A stretch of 64,000 nucleotides of DNA from Rusavskia elegans (GCA_011316305.1 SAUG01000080.1:1-64000), one strand, 5' to 3'. Numbered from the stretch's first letter, positions 34,231 through 45,962 are shown. The notes: generated by a model not told the origin, from the letters alone. Program-made: numbers and translations.

Positions 34231-35668
34231 CGTCTGAACAATTCTGCTCACCGCGAGCAGGGGTTATAGAGCGAAATGTAACTCCACGGCGACCCTCAGT
34301 AGCAGCGGAAGGGGACGTTCCCCTTCCAGCTGACTCGATGATGCTCTTTTGTAAAAGCACGGTCGGCGAGCCCAATGTAGGCATTGATGCATTCGCGGAC
34401 GGTCAAACCTAGGCGTCCAAGCATTATTGCAAGGATGCTTGTGCATGTCAGCGAGCGATCGGGCCTGCTTTGTTCTTCACGATATGACATCCGCCGGTAC
34501 TTGTTCCCCCTATCATGTCGAATTATTCAAAGGGTTTGAGGAGCGGGTCGTTTTTCGCTTTGGTGTTGGCGGAATGCATGATTTGGTCTAGGATGTAGAG
34601 GGAGGATGACCTCTGACGCCTCGGCCGTCTAAGTACTGTCAGCTTCGGCGACCACACGCTGGAGAGGCCAGAGATCCTTACCGAGCGACAAGAGCGAAAG
34701 TCCTTGATCACAACCAGTCATGATCCTCTACTTAGTTTGTGCTTCTACACGGGCTGACTCGTGCTCTTATCTTACTTGATGTACCGTCAGGGTGTTCGAG
34801 TGGGCTTGCAGTGGAGGTATGTGTGTCATGCTGTGTTGCCTGCCAGCCTCATGGGCGGTTGACGCGCTTGTTCCGAGACCGTTTCCTTGCGTCTGTTTTG
34901 CCCTTACTCGAATATCTCATTCGAGTTTCTCGGTAATGTATCCCGGGATCAGGAGTTGTTGCTCCTCGCCATAGAATGTCTTGAGCGAGCTCAGTATGCT
35001 GTAGCTAACGTCTGGGCTCTACTCCGTAGCTCTGTCGTCATGCAGGATTAAGTGGGAATCCGCTGCGTTGAGCTCGACAATACTTTCGTTCTCTTACTCT
35101 ACTTGTCTCCTGGTTCGTCGCCATCTCACTTGGGCAGTGAACGGACTCTTCTTACACGAAAGTTATCACAGTCCACGTGCCAAGTGCTTTTAAATATGCC
35201 AACAACCAGAATGTTCCTTGGGGAGTGTCTTTGAGCGGCCCAGACTGACGAGATTGTTGAAACCACTGGTCGTCCCATTAGACGGCATGGCTCAATCGCC
35301 TTCTGGCCCGTGTGATGTAGTGGACTGGACTGTCAGCGAGAAATGGCTATGTCCTGGGACACAGGAGGCCGTGATTCGAAGATGCTCAGTAAGAAGCAGA
35401 CATGCTCTTTGCACTAGACACTAAGAGGACCTAAGTAAGATACCTTATTACTTTACCAAGGTACTTGGATTAAGTCAATCACATCACTTTCAACACAACA
35501 ATTGTGGAGAGAATCTTTTCTGTTGATTTGGAGCAAGCAGCTTCTCTTCTTATCTTCCAGTCAGCTCCTCCGTCATGGGAACCCTACAGCTCTTTGAAAT
35601 TTCCCGAATCCCACCAGGACTTCGTGATCTGAATGCTGAGAGCCAGTCTCGCTGAATTGTGGCACTTA

Positions 35669-36844
35669 ATGTACGATGACGACAAGGAATGTTGTAAGCT
35701 TTTTGTGTGTACTGTTGTTTCTCGGAATGCTTCTGTAAGTCTAGTAGGAGACACCATAGACCTCCTACAGGCAGACTGATCTACCAGTAGTCTCTCTTTT
35801 CCAGATTTCTCATCGTTGGGAGTCATTGGTAGACTCCTACGTCAGTCCATATCTCTACTTGGCTACCTTGCTGTTGTCCTAATCTGGGCCGACCTGCTAT
35901 GGACACGGATTTTCATTCCAGTCACAACGTTTGCCATCTCGCTCAACACCGTCACAGCAACAGAGATCATTGCAGACCTTGCTCAAGGAGTTTGCGACCT
36001 GTACCTCTCTCTCAGTGGTTTACTCCACCAGGCCCCCAAGCAGGTTCTGCGATTCCTCGCTCGGGTGTACTTCTACCCCATCGATAAAGACACGGTAAAG
36101 GATACAGAGCCCAGGAACCCTTTGAAGAGCCGGGCACCAGATCACGACGGCGACTGCCCATGGAATGCTCCAGAACTATGGTCCTATATCGAGAGTGAGA
36201 GCGACGAGCAAACGCGAGCAGAAGACAACGCTCCAATCGACACCCACCCTGCACCAGAACACCAAACCCAAGCTCTAGTTGTATATCGAGACCCCGACTC
36301 CACGGCTTCTGTCACCACCATCGACTGCCCCTCCGTACGCATTCCGGCGATCAATCCAGGTCCCCCGCGTGATGCCATCACATTGCGAGCCCGACCTGAG
36401 CAACGATCTCCAGCGCCGAGATCCCCAACCATCGCGGACAACATCAATCAAATTAACAGAATGAAGGCCGCAAAGGACAATCCAAATCTTTCAACGCATG
36501 TTCAATCACCAGGCCAATCCGCATCTCCTTCTCCTATCAGCCATGCAGCCAAAGCAAGCTCCTTCGCAAAAAACCCTCCAACCCGCCTCCACCACCGACA
36601 ACATTCAGACAGCAACGACCGAGAAGAAGCAGATTTTATCCGCACACCCGATCTCGACTTCGAAGACCACTGGCCCTCATCATCCGACGATGAGGGAGAT
36701 CTCAATAGATGGGAGCCATTGGTATCAACGGCTGTGCCTGTCACGATGGTGCAAGAGCGCTGGGCGATGGTGTTCGATGATGCGAAGGACAAGGATGAGG
36801 AGTTGGATCGGTTCGAGGCTGCGCTTGGGAGGGTTGGGTCTTGA
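35669..36844 (+). CDS. small membrane-anchored protein, unknown function
   Basis: Two exons: a 25-base first exon (35669-35693, MYDDDKEC plus one base) and 35805-36844 (354 residues), separated by a 111-nt intron with a strong GTAAGC donor and a CTTTTCCAG acceptor. The second exon has no usable ATG near its start, so an upstream exon is needed; this one gives the right phase. Residues about 18-45 (LLGYLAVVLIWADLLW...FIPVTTFAI) form one or two hydrophobic segments, followed by another amphipathic stretch. Residues 100-354 are hydrophilic, rich in Pro/Ser/Asp, and end in a short helical motif (TMVQERWAMVFDDAKDKDEE). That tail is the most structured part. No family is recognised. Confidence 0.6.
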
Positions 36845-37165
36845 TGTTTGAAGGGTGGAGGCAGAGGGAGGAGGGATGCTGTGGGGGCATTGAGAGGTGT
36901 TGTGAACGATATGATGTGGAGTCATTGATGTAGGATAGCTTGTCGTGTCGGAGACATTGGTGATGCATAGCAAGGGGTGACGATTTGGATGTCGAAGATT
37001 CCAAGGGTTGGCTTGAGGAGACACCGTGACATGGAAACAATTCAGAGGCATTTAAGAACCCTGTATATCATTATCCTAGTCGCATTGCCGAATGCTGCTG
37101 TCCCATGTGTTTGCAGAAGAAAAATGACCGAGATATGCTGTAAGAAGGAGATCCCCAAGCGTCCA

Positions 37166-39775
37166 TCAGACGACTATGTACTCCCCATCCACCTTCTCCA
37201 TGGCCTTCCTCCACTTGAACCCATGAGGGCCGGTACTCGCCCGCTCACCCACACCCATCACCGCCCCAGTCCCTATCCCAAGCCCATCGATCGTCGCATC
37301 ATCCCGCCATACCCTTTCCAGGAGCTCCAATCCGGAGATGTTGTTGAAAAAGCCTGAATCCTTTTGTATGCTCAGACACCTCTCTCGGATCAGATGCCGG
37401 CCTTCCTCGCTGACGCATTCAGTACCGGTGATGAATAAGGGCCAAAGCAGAAAAACATCCGATCTCACGTTCGAGATGTGAAACAAAGCCTGTGTGACTA
37501 GGCTCTGAAAATTTGGATGTGAGGAAGGCAGGTGTGGGTATGCCAGTCTCTCTGTGTACAGGAGCGCCGAGTAACGGAAAGACTCGGAGATGTGAGACAG
37601 GTCCTGCCGATCTCCTCGATTTGCTGCCGAGTTCAAGGGGCCAGTCGTGGGCGGACCCAGGCTCCACTCCTGAAGCTCTTTGCGAACCTCGGACCATTCT
37701 TTCCAGAATTGGCTTCGAGGGCCACGTTCATCTGATCGAGATTCGTCGTCACTAACGAATGTAGACCAACCGTTGCCGTCGTAGCGACTGTAGTTCATGC
37801 TGTAGAAATCCTGCGGTTTTGGACTCAAAGACGCTGGCTGTGGCTTCGGCAGGCTGCTGCGACGGCGACTTTCCGATACGGGTTTGTTCTGGCTGAGTAG
37901 GTTCAGACGACCGAGTTTGGCCATCGTCTTGAAGAGCTTCCCATCACAGCCGGCAAGGTTCTCCAGAGCCCATTTGTCTCCATTGAAAGCAGACCATTCA
38001 GTTTCGTCATCCATGAACTGGCCCTCGCGATCGTTGACGGTGGCAGTCATAGCATCGAACCACGTGAACATTATTGTCAGCCAATTGGTAGCCTTAGAAT
38101 CCGCCCCTGCGGCGTTGTCGCGCATTGCAAGTATTTTCTTCACCCCAGCAAATTGGGTTTTGAACTTCCCAACACCAGTATCACAAATGTGGTAGAGACA
38201 TAGCATAAGGAGCGTAGCCAGAACCGAATCATCCAACCGTCGATTCGGGTCTGCCAGCTGTTGGTTTAATGCTTTGATTGACGCGCTCTTATGGAAAAGC
38301 TCCTCGCTCGATGGTTCATTGGGCGAAGTTTGTGGTAATTGATGTGCACCGCCATCCAGCATGTTGTGGGCCAAGGCCGATTGGCGCACTGAATTGCCAT
38401 AGGTCGAGTCGGTGATCCTATGCCTTGGGCGACTCAAAGTATCCTGGCCCCTTCTGATCCGTAAATTGCTCGCTGACAATGCTGCAATAGCGTGCTGCAG
38501 GGTTTCACTCCGGACGGCAAGGTGCAATATATGGGACCGGTATGGATTTGTTGGGCCATCGAATGCGACAATGACTGGAGAGATTACCTTCTCATAGTAC
38601 TCAATGAGGAATTTCATGGATTGAGACGTCCCTAGAGACGACGAGGGGAGAGACAGCGCCAAGCTTGGTAATGAATGAGCACCACAATCGTCAGAAACCA
38701 GATCAAGAGGCTGCTTGCGATGCAGTGACATCTTGTCAATTGGTACGCTGTGAGTCTCTCCCCCTACCGGGGGCATCACAGTTGGTAGATGTTGCCCAGC
38801 TTGCTGGTCAGACAGAAGATCGTCCAGTGTGTTCGAGACCACAGGGTCAGCATAAAACGTATCATCCTCGCAGTAATCGCGGCTGCTTTGATCAGAGCTC
38901 ATGCTGGAACTAAAACTACCACGATGCCAGCTGAGAGGTTCGTGGTTCGCAATATAACTGTTGTCGCCAGGATTGCGGCTCACGGTGTATTGAGGCGAAA
39001 ATTCCTTGAATGTAGGAGATACGGCGTGGTAGGCAGGGAAGATTGGGGTCATAGGCGAGCACTGAACCGAGGTTCCGTAATCGCGAACTCCATACCCAAC
39101 AATAGCGCTGGCTGTCATTGGTACACCTTCTAGATCTCTGAAGCCATTGACAGATGGAACATGCAGCGGCTGAAGCGAGTGTCGCCTGGCGCGTTTCGTG
39201 CCTCTGCGACTTTGATGGCTCTTCGTCTCGGCTGTCGATGTGCGCCAATCAGCAGTCGGCGGTGGACGCATTGGGGAGTTCGCAGACGATGAAGCTGGAT
39301 CAATATTGACAAAGTTGAAGGTCGTCGTCGTCGCACTACTCGGAGCTGAGGCAAGGTTGGAGGCCTCAAAGGTCTGGATCTGAGGCGCTTGTTGTGAATC
39401 TGTACGAGTGGGTCCCAACTTGGTCAACTGGGGCCCAGCGCCCTTCTTCTTGCCTTCTGTCTTGACATCGCTATCGGCGTCAACCTTTTTTGACTTGGCG
39501 ACCGGCAGGGACAACCCCCGAAGCTTCCCCCTGCTTGCAACACCGAGGCCCCACGTCAACGTCGTCTTGTATCCTGAACAATCCTTTCCCTGATCTAGAC
39601 ACTGGGTGCAGTATGGTCGCCGTCGGTTACACTTCAGTTGATTTTCTTGACAGGCAAAGCAATCGTCAGCGGCGCCCGTAGTAGGTGCTCGCCTCCTTCG
39701 CTTCCTTGGAGAGGTAGGTGACTGCTCAGTTATTAGGTTGTTGGGCTTTTCACTGGGTGCGGTAGGGTCGGCCAT
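37166..39775 (-). CDS. Zn2Cys6 fungal transcription factor
   Basis: Single exon, 869 residues, starting MADPTAPSEK. The Zn2Cys6 cluster is at residues 39-66 (Cys 39, 42, 49, 56, 59, 66; spacing 2-6-6-2-6), preceded by a basic RKRRRR patch. It is followed by the conserved segment TTLTWGLGVASRGKLRG. Residues 70-360 are low-complexity. A Fungal_trans_2-like (DUF3468-type) regulatory domain starts near residue 385 with FLIEYYEKVISPVIVAFDGP, YRSHILHLAVRSETLQHAIA and LLMLCLYHICDTGVGKFKTQ. Targets are unknown. About 1 kb upstream is C/T-rich in the sense direction and contains a long frame without an ATG, best read as a long 5' leader. Confidence 0.87.
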   Translation of the reverse strand: MADPTAPSEKPNNLITEQSPTSPRKRRRRAPTTGAADDCFACQENQLKCNRRRPYCTQCLDQGKDCSGYKTTLTWGLGVASRGKLRGLSLPVAKSKKVDADSDVKTEGKKKGAGPQLTKLGPTRTDSQQAPQIQTFEASNLASAPSSATTTTFNFVNIDPASSSANSPMRPPPTADWRTSTAETKSHQSRRGTKRARRHSLQPLHVPSVNGFRDLEGVPMTASAIVGYGVRDYGTSVQCSPMTPIFPAYHAVSPTFKEFSPQYTVSRNPGDNSYIANHEPLSWHRGSFSSSMSSDQSSRDYCEDDTFYADPVVSNTLDDLLSDQQAGQHLPTVMPPVGGETHSVPIDKMSLHRKQPLDLVSDDCGAHSLPSLALSLPSSSLGTSQSMKFLIEYYEKVISPVIVAFDGPTNPYRSHILHLAVRSETLQHAIAALSASNLRIRRGQDTLSRPRHRITDSTYGNSVRQSALAHNMLDGGAHQLPQTSPNEPSSEELFHKSASIKALNQQLADPNRRLDDSVLATLLMLCLYHICDTGVGKFKTQFAGVKKILAMRDNAAGADSKATNWLTIMFTWFDAMTATVNDREGQFMDDETEWSAFNGDKWALENLAGCDGKLFKTMAKLGRLNLLSQNKPVSESRRRSSLPKPQPASLSPKPQDFYSMNYSRYDGNGWSTFVSDDESRSDERGPRSQFWKEWSEVRKELQEWSLGPPTTGPLNSAANRGDRQDLSHISESFRYSALLYTERLAYPHLPSSHPNFQSLVTQALFHISNVRSDVFLLWPLFITGTECVSEEGRHLIRERCLSIQKDSGFFNNISGLELLERVWRDDATIDGLGIGTGAVMGVGERASTGPHGFKWRKAMEKVDGEYIVV

Positions 39776-42700
39776 TGCGCTTGAGAAGCTCCTGCGTGAG
39801 GGTTGCTGGGATCCAAAGGGTATGGTGGATAACTAGGCTCAAGAAACCGACGGCGGGCTATTCCTTGAGCTCTTGGGCTTCAAAATGGGCAAATGGTAGA
39901 GGTATATTCGGATGGCAGCGATGGTCGAGGGAGCTGAATGTAGCTATCCGCGTGTGACAGGTGCCAATGTAATTCTGGGAATGGAGTCTGGGGAGACATG
40001 TACTCTGCTTGAAGGATGAGCTAAAGCATTGAATATGTAGGCACAGAGGCGACGCTGTAGCGCTGAGATGACAAACGCAAACGGTCGACGGCCATCTCAA
40101 CGGTGGTTTCGTGTGGCCTTCAGGTTCACTGGGGCAGATGACCCGGGACAGCGAACCCAAGCGATAAGGCAAGATTGAAGGTCTGTTCGGTACGGAGCTG
40201 CAGGAGGCTTCCCATGCTCCCATGATGCCGTCGACCATGTCGTCAATTGGCCGCTGAATGGCTAGCGTCCGGGGCGAGCTGCAGATAAGGTGATGAGCAC
40301 AGGTAGCTGTCCAACTCGAGACGAGCAGTCGTTGGCCAATAATGGGCTCGAGCCTCTGGTTCGCGGCGACGGCCGTGGACCATGATCGACACGGGGCCGG
40401 TAGAGTGCTGCACGGAACGAAGGCGAGGAAGGGATGCTTGTTCAATGGAAGCTTTCGGCATCGGGGATCTGGTTGACCGCGAGGCAAAACGGGATGGTGT
40501 GTGAGGGGTAGAGGACAGTGGTCTGTGATGGCATGGGTAAGAGCTAGCAGCAGCGTGCATCTTGCTAGAAAAGCAGGAGTAAGCGGGCGATCATAGGACG
40601 AACGATGATCGCCTTGAAGGAGGACGAGGATGGCCCCCTGTGAATTGCTATCTCCAGCTGTCACACAGTAAATGAGGGATCCGTAGGGGGATAAACGTCC
40701 GTCCCTGGGATGTACGATCGAGGACGATGGGCCACCCTCTCGGACATTGCCAGTATATCTGGTGCTTGGATATTCGTGTGGCGAGTCCCAAGATTGGGGT
40801 AGAGTACGGAGGGCGAGTACGTAGAGCTTTCCATGGACCTCGGCACATTACATTTTGGCGGGTGCGGTGGGATGTCTCCTGTCTCCTGTCTCGTCGTCCC
40901 CCACGACAACAGCGGCACAGCCTTTGCAGCATCCCATGAACTTTGTTTTAGTCCCAGTCCCTCTTCTCCCGGTCGTCGTACTGACGAATGACGACCACCC
41001 TTCACACCAGTTTCATTATTCCCGTCCACGGTATTCTTAGACGTGACACTCCCGAGGTTCAGCAGTCGCCGGATGCAGAATACAGCAATCCTTGAGGATC
41101 GCAAAGACGTTCCCCGTTTGCAAGACGTCCCAATGAGTGAAGTCGGGATTCTGGGTGGAATCAGTGCCACCGACGTGGGTACCTAGTCAAAGGAACTGCA
41201 GCTGCATCAAGTAGTAAACGGCCTGGGACGGATGCTGGACGTGCAGTCTTGACAACCTAAGGTACCCATCTCACAATCTATTTGACGCCTATCAGACTTG
41301 GATCCCTGACGGATCCTAGGGTTGGCAACGTCTGCTGCACCATTGTCGACAGACGTCCATACTGCAACACAAAGCGAGTCGAACGAATCGACAAATGCTA
41401 CTACATACCCTAATGCGAAATCTGTCCTTCTGCCGGGTCATTGTGGAGAATATTTGCACCGCCCGTATATCGGTGCCAACGGCCTCCGCAAGCTCTGATG
41501 CGGCAAAAGGCTGAGGAGTTTTGCATTTCTCATCCTGTCCCGTGTATTTCGCAACGGTATGTCTGCAGCCGACTGGGTTTGGTCGTGCCTGTCTGGTTCA
41601 TTATCCAAAGGCTGAGTCATGAGCTAAAGCTCATTTTCCTTGTACCGTCATCCTCCGGCTCGTGCTGCGTGAAACTTAGCCGCACAAGCCGATGTTTTGA
41701 TTGGCTGTCAGCTTCTCGTTTTGTCTGCTTCAATATCGTCCGTCTCTTCGCACCACCTCCCTTTGAAGCTGTTCAATGATCCTGTCAAGAATGGGCAATG
41801 CGTATCGCCGTCATCGAGAAAAGTTCCGTGGACGTGGTCTCATGGCTTGGAGATTCAGCTACGGCAAGGACTGGTGGATGTCGCAATTGGTCCTCGGCTC
41901 TTCTTCCAGACCACGTCAAGCTCACATGAACTGTCTATTCGAATCGAGATCACCTCTCTCGAGACCTTCCCCAGCACACGCGCCAGTGCCAGTGCGGCTG
42001 ACGGCAAGCTCGCTATGGCAGGCCTTTCATCCAGTTAGGTCTTGCAGATGGCCTTCGGCTAGCTGATGTGCTCGCGTTAGGAGATGAAGCCGCCATTACC
42101 CGGTTTTGCGCCCCGGGAGGGACTGCAGTGTCTGCGGCTGGCGCTCCAGGTCGTCAACTCGACGAATGACAGCACGTACATCAGGCTCCAACTGACTCAA
42201 TCCATCTTTTTTTCAGTCACATCGCCCGTCTGACCCGGACTTGTTTGTTGGGAAGCGAACCACTCGGAGGCTATACGCTTGGTCGGACCTGCGAAGGTTT
42301 GCACAATGACAGTCTCGTTGAGTGCCGTTCAGGTCGAGGAGGCAGCAACCTGCGGTTACGGCGGTTTACAGGTGTTGGTCGACAAGCCGACAGGCGTCGC
42401 AGCCGACGAACAGATGGTCTAAGCTCTACTCCTTGGCAATGGACCGTATCTTAGGCATCCTCCCGTAAGCGCCGAACTGCAGTCTTGACAGCGGTCACGG
42501 CAGGAGCAACCGCAGACCGGAAGCTCTTTCCTTCACCAACGCTATGAGGAGTAATCCCAGCAGGAAGATCATGGCTCAAGAGTACGAGAGGCTGTACGGG
42601 ACCCACCTTTCAAGGTAAAGCTTCTTCTACGGCTTAGACCACTCCCATGGTGCCTTTCACCCTCTCCTTCAGACTCCCTCGTGGTGGATGGGTCAGTTTA

Positions 42701-42824
42701 ATATACCAACGATAACCAATGAGAAGTAGAACCATGGGTGTCAAGCTAAAATCCAGAAGCCATCATGAGCAAGTGCCAGATGTCCAGTTTGCCAGCCCAG
42801 AGAGTGAGGTTATCCTTCACGGGA
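39776..42824. other. long intergenic region, no supported gene
   Basis: About 3 kb. Its left part (to about 40700) is probably the 5' leader and promoter of the Zn2Cys6 gene at 37166-39775. A 268-codon minus-strand frame there has no ATG until two thirds through and has a Leu/Pro/His/Cys composition typical of antisense or leader sequence. The remainder holds only short frames. Confidence 0.45.
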
Positions 42825-42830
42825 TATAAA
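42825..42830 (+). promoter_or_regulatory. TATA box-like element of the small zinc-motif gene
   Basis: TATAAA followed by roughly 165 bases of C/T-rich leader (cttctcatcatctttccc) before the ATG at 42996. This is the usual arrangement of a TATA-containing fungal promoter and is the main external support for the gene model at 42996-43458. Confidence 0.4.
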
Positions 42831-42995
42831 TTGATTACTTCCTAGCTTCTCATCATCTTTCCCATTCATATTCTTCGACTGTCTCCGCCTCTGGTATCAC
42901 TTGTCGATTCGGGATCAGCTTGGTTTGTTCCCACGGTTCAATCGATTGCACTAAGTCTAGTCTTCCATTCTTGCCCATCAACCCCGGACGTCCTC

Positions 42996-43458
42996 ATGGA
43001 CAACCTCCCCACGATGACACGGCCGCACCACCTCCACTACGTAGAGAGTCTTCCGGGGGTTGCTGAATGTCAGGTCCGCAGCCTTACCACGCTGCACAGA
43101 CGATTAATGACAACTAATTGAAACAACCTAAAGCTCCCGCACAAGGACATACGTTTCCAACGAAAGCGTTGTTCGGCGCTCGACAAAGCCTCCAACTCAA
43201 GCGCAATGGCATCCACCGGACCGTTCCAGTGCATAAATTACCATCGTTGCAAAGGGTGGGTTCGCTCAGCTGGTGAGCTATGTCCGCAATGCGTGAGTAT
43301 TTAGTCTCGCTCGACGATTCCATTTCTTTATCAGGCTCCGGCACTCATTGTTGATCAGATCTAACGGCAAGATAAGCAAATCGAGGGACGAGCAACGAAA
43401 GCCATCCGCCGAGTTTCTGGCGTTATTTCAGTTACTTCGACTCCCGCTTCGTCGATGA
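42996..43458 (+). CDS. probable small zinc-binding protein, unannotated type
   Basis: Proposed exons 42996-43073, 43134-43292 and 43372-43458 (107 residues). The second exon contains CINYHRCKGWVRSAGELCPQC, a C-x5-C-x10-C-x2-C arrangement ending exactly at a consensus GTGAGT donor. Short zinc-knuckle-like motifs of the form C-N-x3-C...G-x2-C-x2-C recur in fungal proteins. The second intron (43293-43371) has a TCTAAC branch site and an AAG acceptor; the third exon encodes ISKSRDEQRKPSAEFLALFQ. The first intron (43074-43133, donor GTCCGC) is weak, so translation might instead start at the ATG at 43206 just before the motif. No single frame over about 55 codons covers it, so frame-based annotation would miss it. 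Confidence 0.45.
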
Positions 43459-44900
43459 CAATACGTCCTGGCTCTCGATTTCGACCAGCTACCAAGTAGA
43501 ATTGGATGCCATTGTGACGAGACACGCAGTCTTGAAGTTATGACATCGGGTGGAAACAGTAATACATATGAGAGGCACTTTTGGTTTTGGCTTCGAAGAT
43601 CAGCGATATCAAGCACGGAATTTTGTTAGTTGAGATCTTTGTACACTTATAAAACAATCAGCACAGTCGTTCCTTGAGAAATGTTTGAAGCCTGTGAAAT
43701 GTAGTGATTTCAATTATATCGTCAGCACATGATGTCCAATACTAGATCCCTCTGGGTGGTCACGTGCGAAAAATCCCATGCAGGAGGCTTTTGTTGTCTG
43801 ATTCGTGAAGCTTTTGCTGTAGGTGGCTTACAAATAATAATGCGGCTGAGGCCATGGGCAAAGCTTCCAACGGGTTCCGAAAGCAATGCTCGAAGAAGAG
43901 GTATCAGGTACAGCAGAACCTCAGCCGCAGAAGCCACCCACGCACAGTACGTACACCAAATGCTCACCCGCCTGAGGCGAGCTTCTGTATCCAACAGCAA
44001 CTCACCAACAATCACATCAGACTTGCGCAATGGAATCCTTCCCACAACTCATAATCCTCCGTTCTAAACCCTGCACAAGAAGGTCTGAAACACCTTCTGC
44101 TCCACACAACCTTTGCCTGCGCCTTGCAACACGTTGCTCGCCCGTTCGTTTCCGGCCTCAACATATGTCCCTCACCATCAAACCTCCGTCGTCACGGGAA
44201 TGGAAATCTCCGACGAAGTCTGCAGGCGAGGAAAATCACTATCCTTGACAGCGATTACTTTTCTTGAAGAAAAGAAGGATTGATCTACGCGAGCCGTATA
44301 CCTCAGGCAACCATTGATGATTCTTTCGAAAGGGCTGATGAGGAGATATTACTGGCGATTGCTTCGTCTTCACTCTTTCGTTTGCTCTTTGAAAACCCAC
44401 ACACACACGTGCCAGGTTGCTTCTTGCCTTTACATACTGAATGTGGACCGTTCTCCGGAGTAAGAACCTTGATGCATCCGAAGGAACCGCAGGCACAAAC
44501 AGTGAGGAATATTGTAAGGGGATGATCATACAAGCTGAAGAAAAGGTAAGTGCAGCTGAGAAAGGAGTGAAGAGCGGAAGATGTGCATCGTTAAAGATCC
44601 GGCAGCAATAGCCGCAGGATACAACTCAGCTGAGGGTATAGATTAAGCATCAGCAGTCGCGTAAACCAATGCAAAGGATGGTTCCTGCAGCATGGCTTCC
44701 ATACGGCAGCGCAGCTCCTTCAAAACCTTCGAGGACATTCCGTAGATGAACCAGTCTTCATCCAGACAACATGGAAAAGGGCAGACAGGGCCTACTTTGA
44801 AATTTGGTTTTCTATTCCCTTCGCAACTGACCGTTCTCCAGAAGCATGAAACTACTGTCTCATTGAACAGCCCTGCTCCCTTCACTCCCATCATCATCCC
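43459..44900. other. intergenic, nothing supported
   Basis: 1.4 kb between the small zinc-motif gene and the end of RPL26. The longest frame (minus, about 43722-44045) has only a GTG at its start. No domains or repeats are recognised. The right-hand 250 bases are probably RPL26 3' untranslated sequence. Confidence 0.45.
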
Positions 44901-45466
44901 TTACTCCGCCTTCTTCCTTTCTGCCTTCACCACCCTTCCTTTTGCGATCCGCTCTAGTAAGCTTTCCCGGTCCTTGTCCACCTTCAACTTCGTAATCATG
45001 ACTTTGCTGGGGTGGATACCGAGGGGCACGGATTGGCCGTTCGACTTTTCGCGGGCGATGCGTTCGATGTGGATGACGTACTTGAGGCGGTAGACTAAGG
45101 TGACTTTGCCAGCGCGGCCTTTGTTGGTGCCGCGGACGATGGAAACTTCGTCGTCTTTGCGTATGGGAATTGCACGGACCTGCAGTCATAGAACCGTCCA
45201 TTAGCAACGATTTGATCCCAAACATAAACTTTTGAGTGGCGGAAATACTCGATTATTGGAATCTGAGGGTGATTACGTACGTTGTGCTTGTCTCGGAGCT
45301 CTTTGCTAAGAGGTGCGCTCATGATAGTTCGTCGAACGCCGGACGGGGCGCTGAAGTGCGCTTTTCGCGCCTTCCTCCGTGAGGAGTTGATGGCTGATGG
45401 GATTGCTAGTCAGCGAGGACAGTTAGAGGAGGTGAAAGCGTACGTACATGTGTTAATCTTCGTCAT
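44901..45466 (-). CDS. RPL26: 60S ribosomal protein uL24 (L26)
   Basis: Three exons: 45448-45466, 45281-45393 and 44901-45179 (136 residues). Introns are 45394-45447 (54 nt) and 45180-45280 (101 nt). The 19-base first exon encodes MTKINT plus one base. Spliced, the protein reads [80 protein letters not shown] and [20 protein letters not shown], ending in a basic tail. This is the KOW-containing large-subunit protein near the polypeptide exit tunnel. Length and motif order match the family. Very short first exons are usual in fungal ribosomal protein genes. The divergent promoter shared with the gene at 45963 contains an imperfect tandem duplication. Confidence 0.95.
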
Positions 45467-45532
45467 CGCGGCGATGGTGGTGATTTCCTCCGGGGCAAAC
45501 TGCTTCGAAGTTGAAATCTTTTGATCATATGT

Positions 45533-45930
45533 GTGCGGTGCCAAGCCTCTGCTGGTCCGAGCGTCAAGCGAGCCGCGACCTCGAGTGAGCTGAGAAGCAG
45601 ATTTACAGTAAAGGTCGATAGAGGGAATTCTCACATCGAGGTGACGATTGTTGCACGCCCTCGTTGCGATTGATGTCGAACCCAAATGAGCCACTCCGGA
45701 TTGATCTCTACCATGATTTGCACACCAAAACCGCAGATACTGTATGAGCCTGTGCAGTGCCAAGACCGACGCAGTTTTAGCGTCAAGTGAACCGCGACTT
45801 GAGTGATCGCGATCGAGAACTTCAAACTCTCTTGAGCTTCAAGGTAATTGATCATTCACAGGTATGGCGCGTCATGTGAGATGAATTATCGGGGATATTG
45901 CACACGCTTTCGTTAGGACATGCCGACCTA
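45533..45930. repeat. imperfect tandem duplication in a divergent promoter
   Basis: Two units in the same orientation: 45533-45590 (tgtgcggtgccaag ... gcgtcaagcgagccgcgacc) and 45751-45807 (tgtgcagtgccaag ... gcgtcaagtgaaccgcgact), with weaker similarity continuing to ttgcacgccctcgtt (45650) and ttgcacacgctttcgtt (45898). In the best aligned block, most differences are C-to-T or G-to-A in the second unit. It lies between RPL26 and the AT-hook gene, so it forms their shared upstream region. Confidence 0.6.
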
Positions 45931-45962
45931 AAAACAGCTTCTCGTGCTACAATCCGCCTTCA

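Larger units (their letters stand above)
32788..35668. other. gene-poor interval with dispersed repeats
   Basis: About 2.9 kb with no supported gene. It contains repeat copies B and C (33830-33900 and 34162-34230). Reading frames are short and lack ATG starts or family motifs. A weaker match to the repeat core lies near 34788-34815 and was not accepted. Confidence 0.5.

Noticed and set aside
34788..34815. Possible fourth copy of the dispersed repeat
   Set aside because: Only a short, gapped similarity to the core; indistinguishable from chance.
39858..40664. 268-codon minus-strand open frame upstream of the second Zn2Cys6 gene
   Set aside because: No ATG until far inside, composition rich in Leu/Pro/His/Cys/Arg, no domain; better explained as the C/T-rich 5' leader of the regulator.
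43722..44045. 107-codon minus-strand frame with a hydrophobic middle
   Set aside because: Only a GTG at the start and no ATG; no domain or promoter support.
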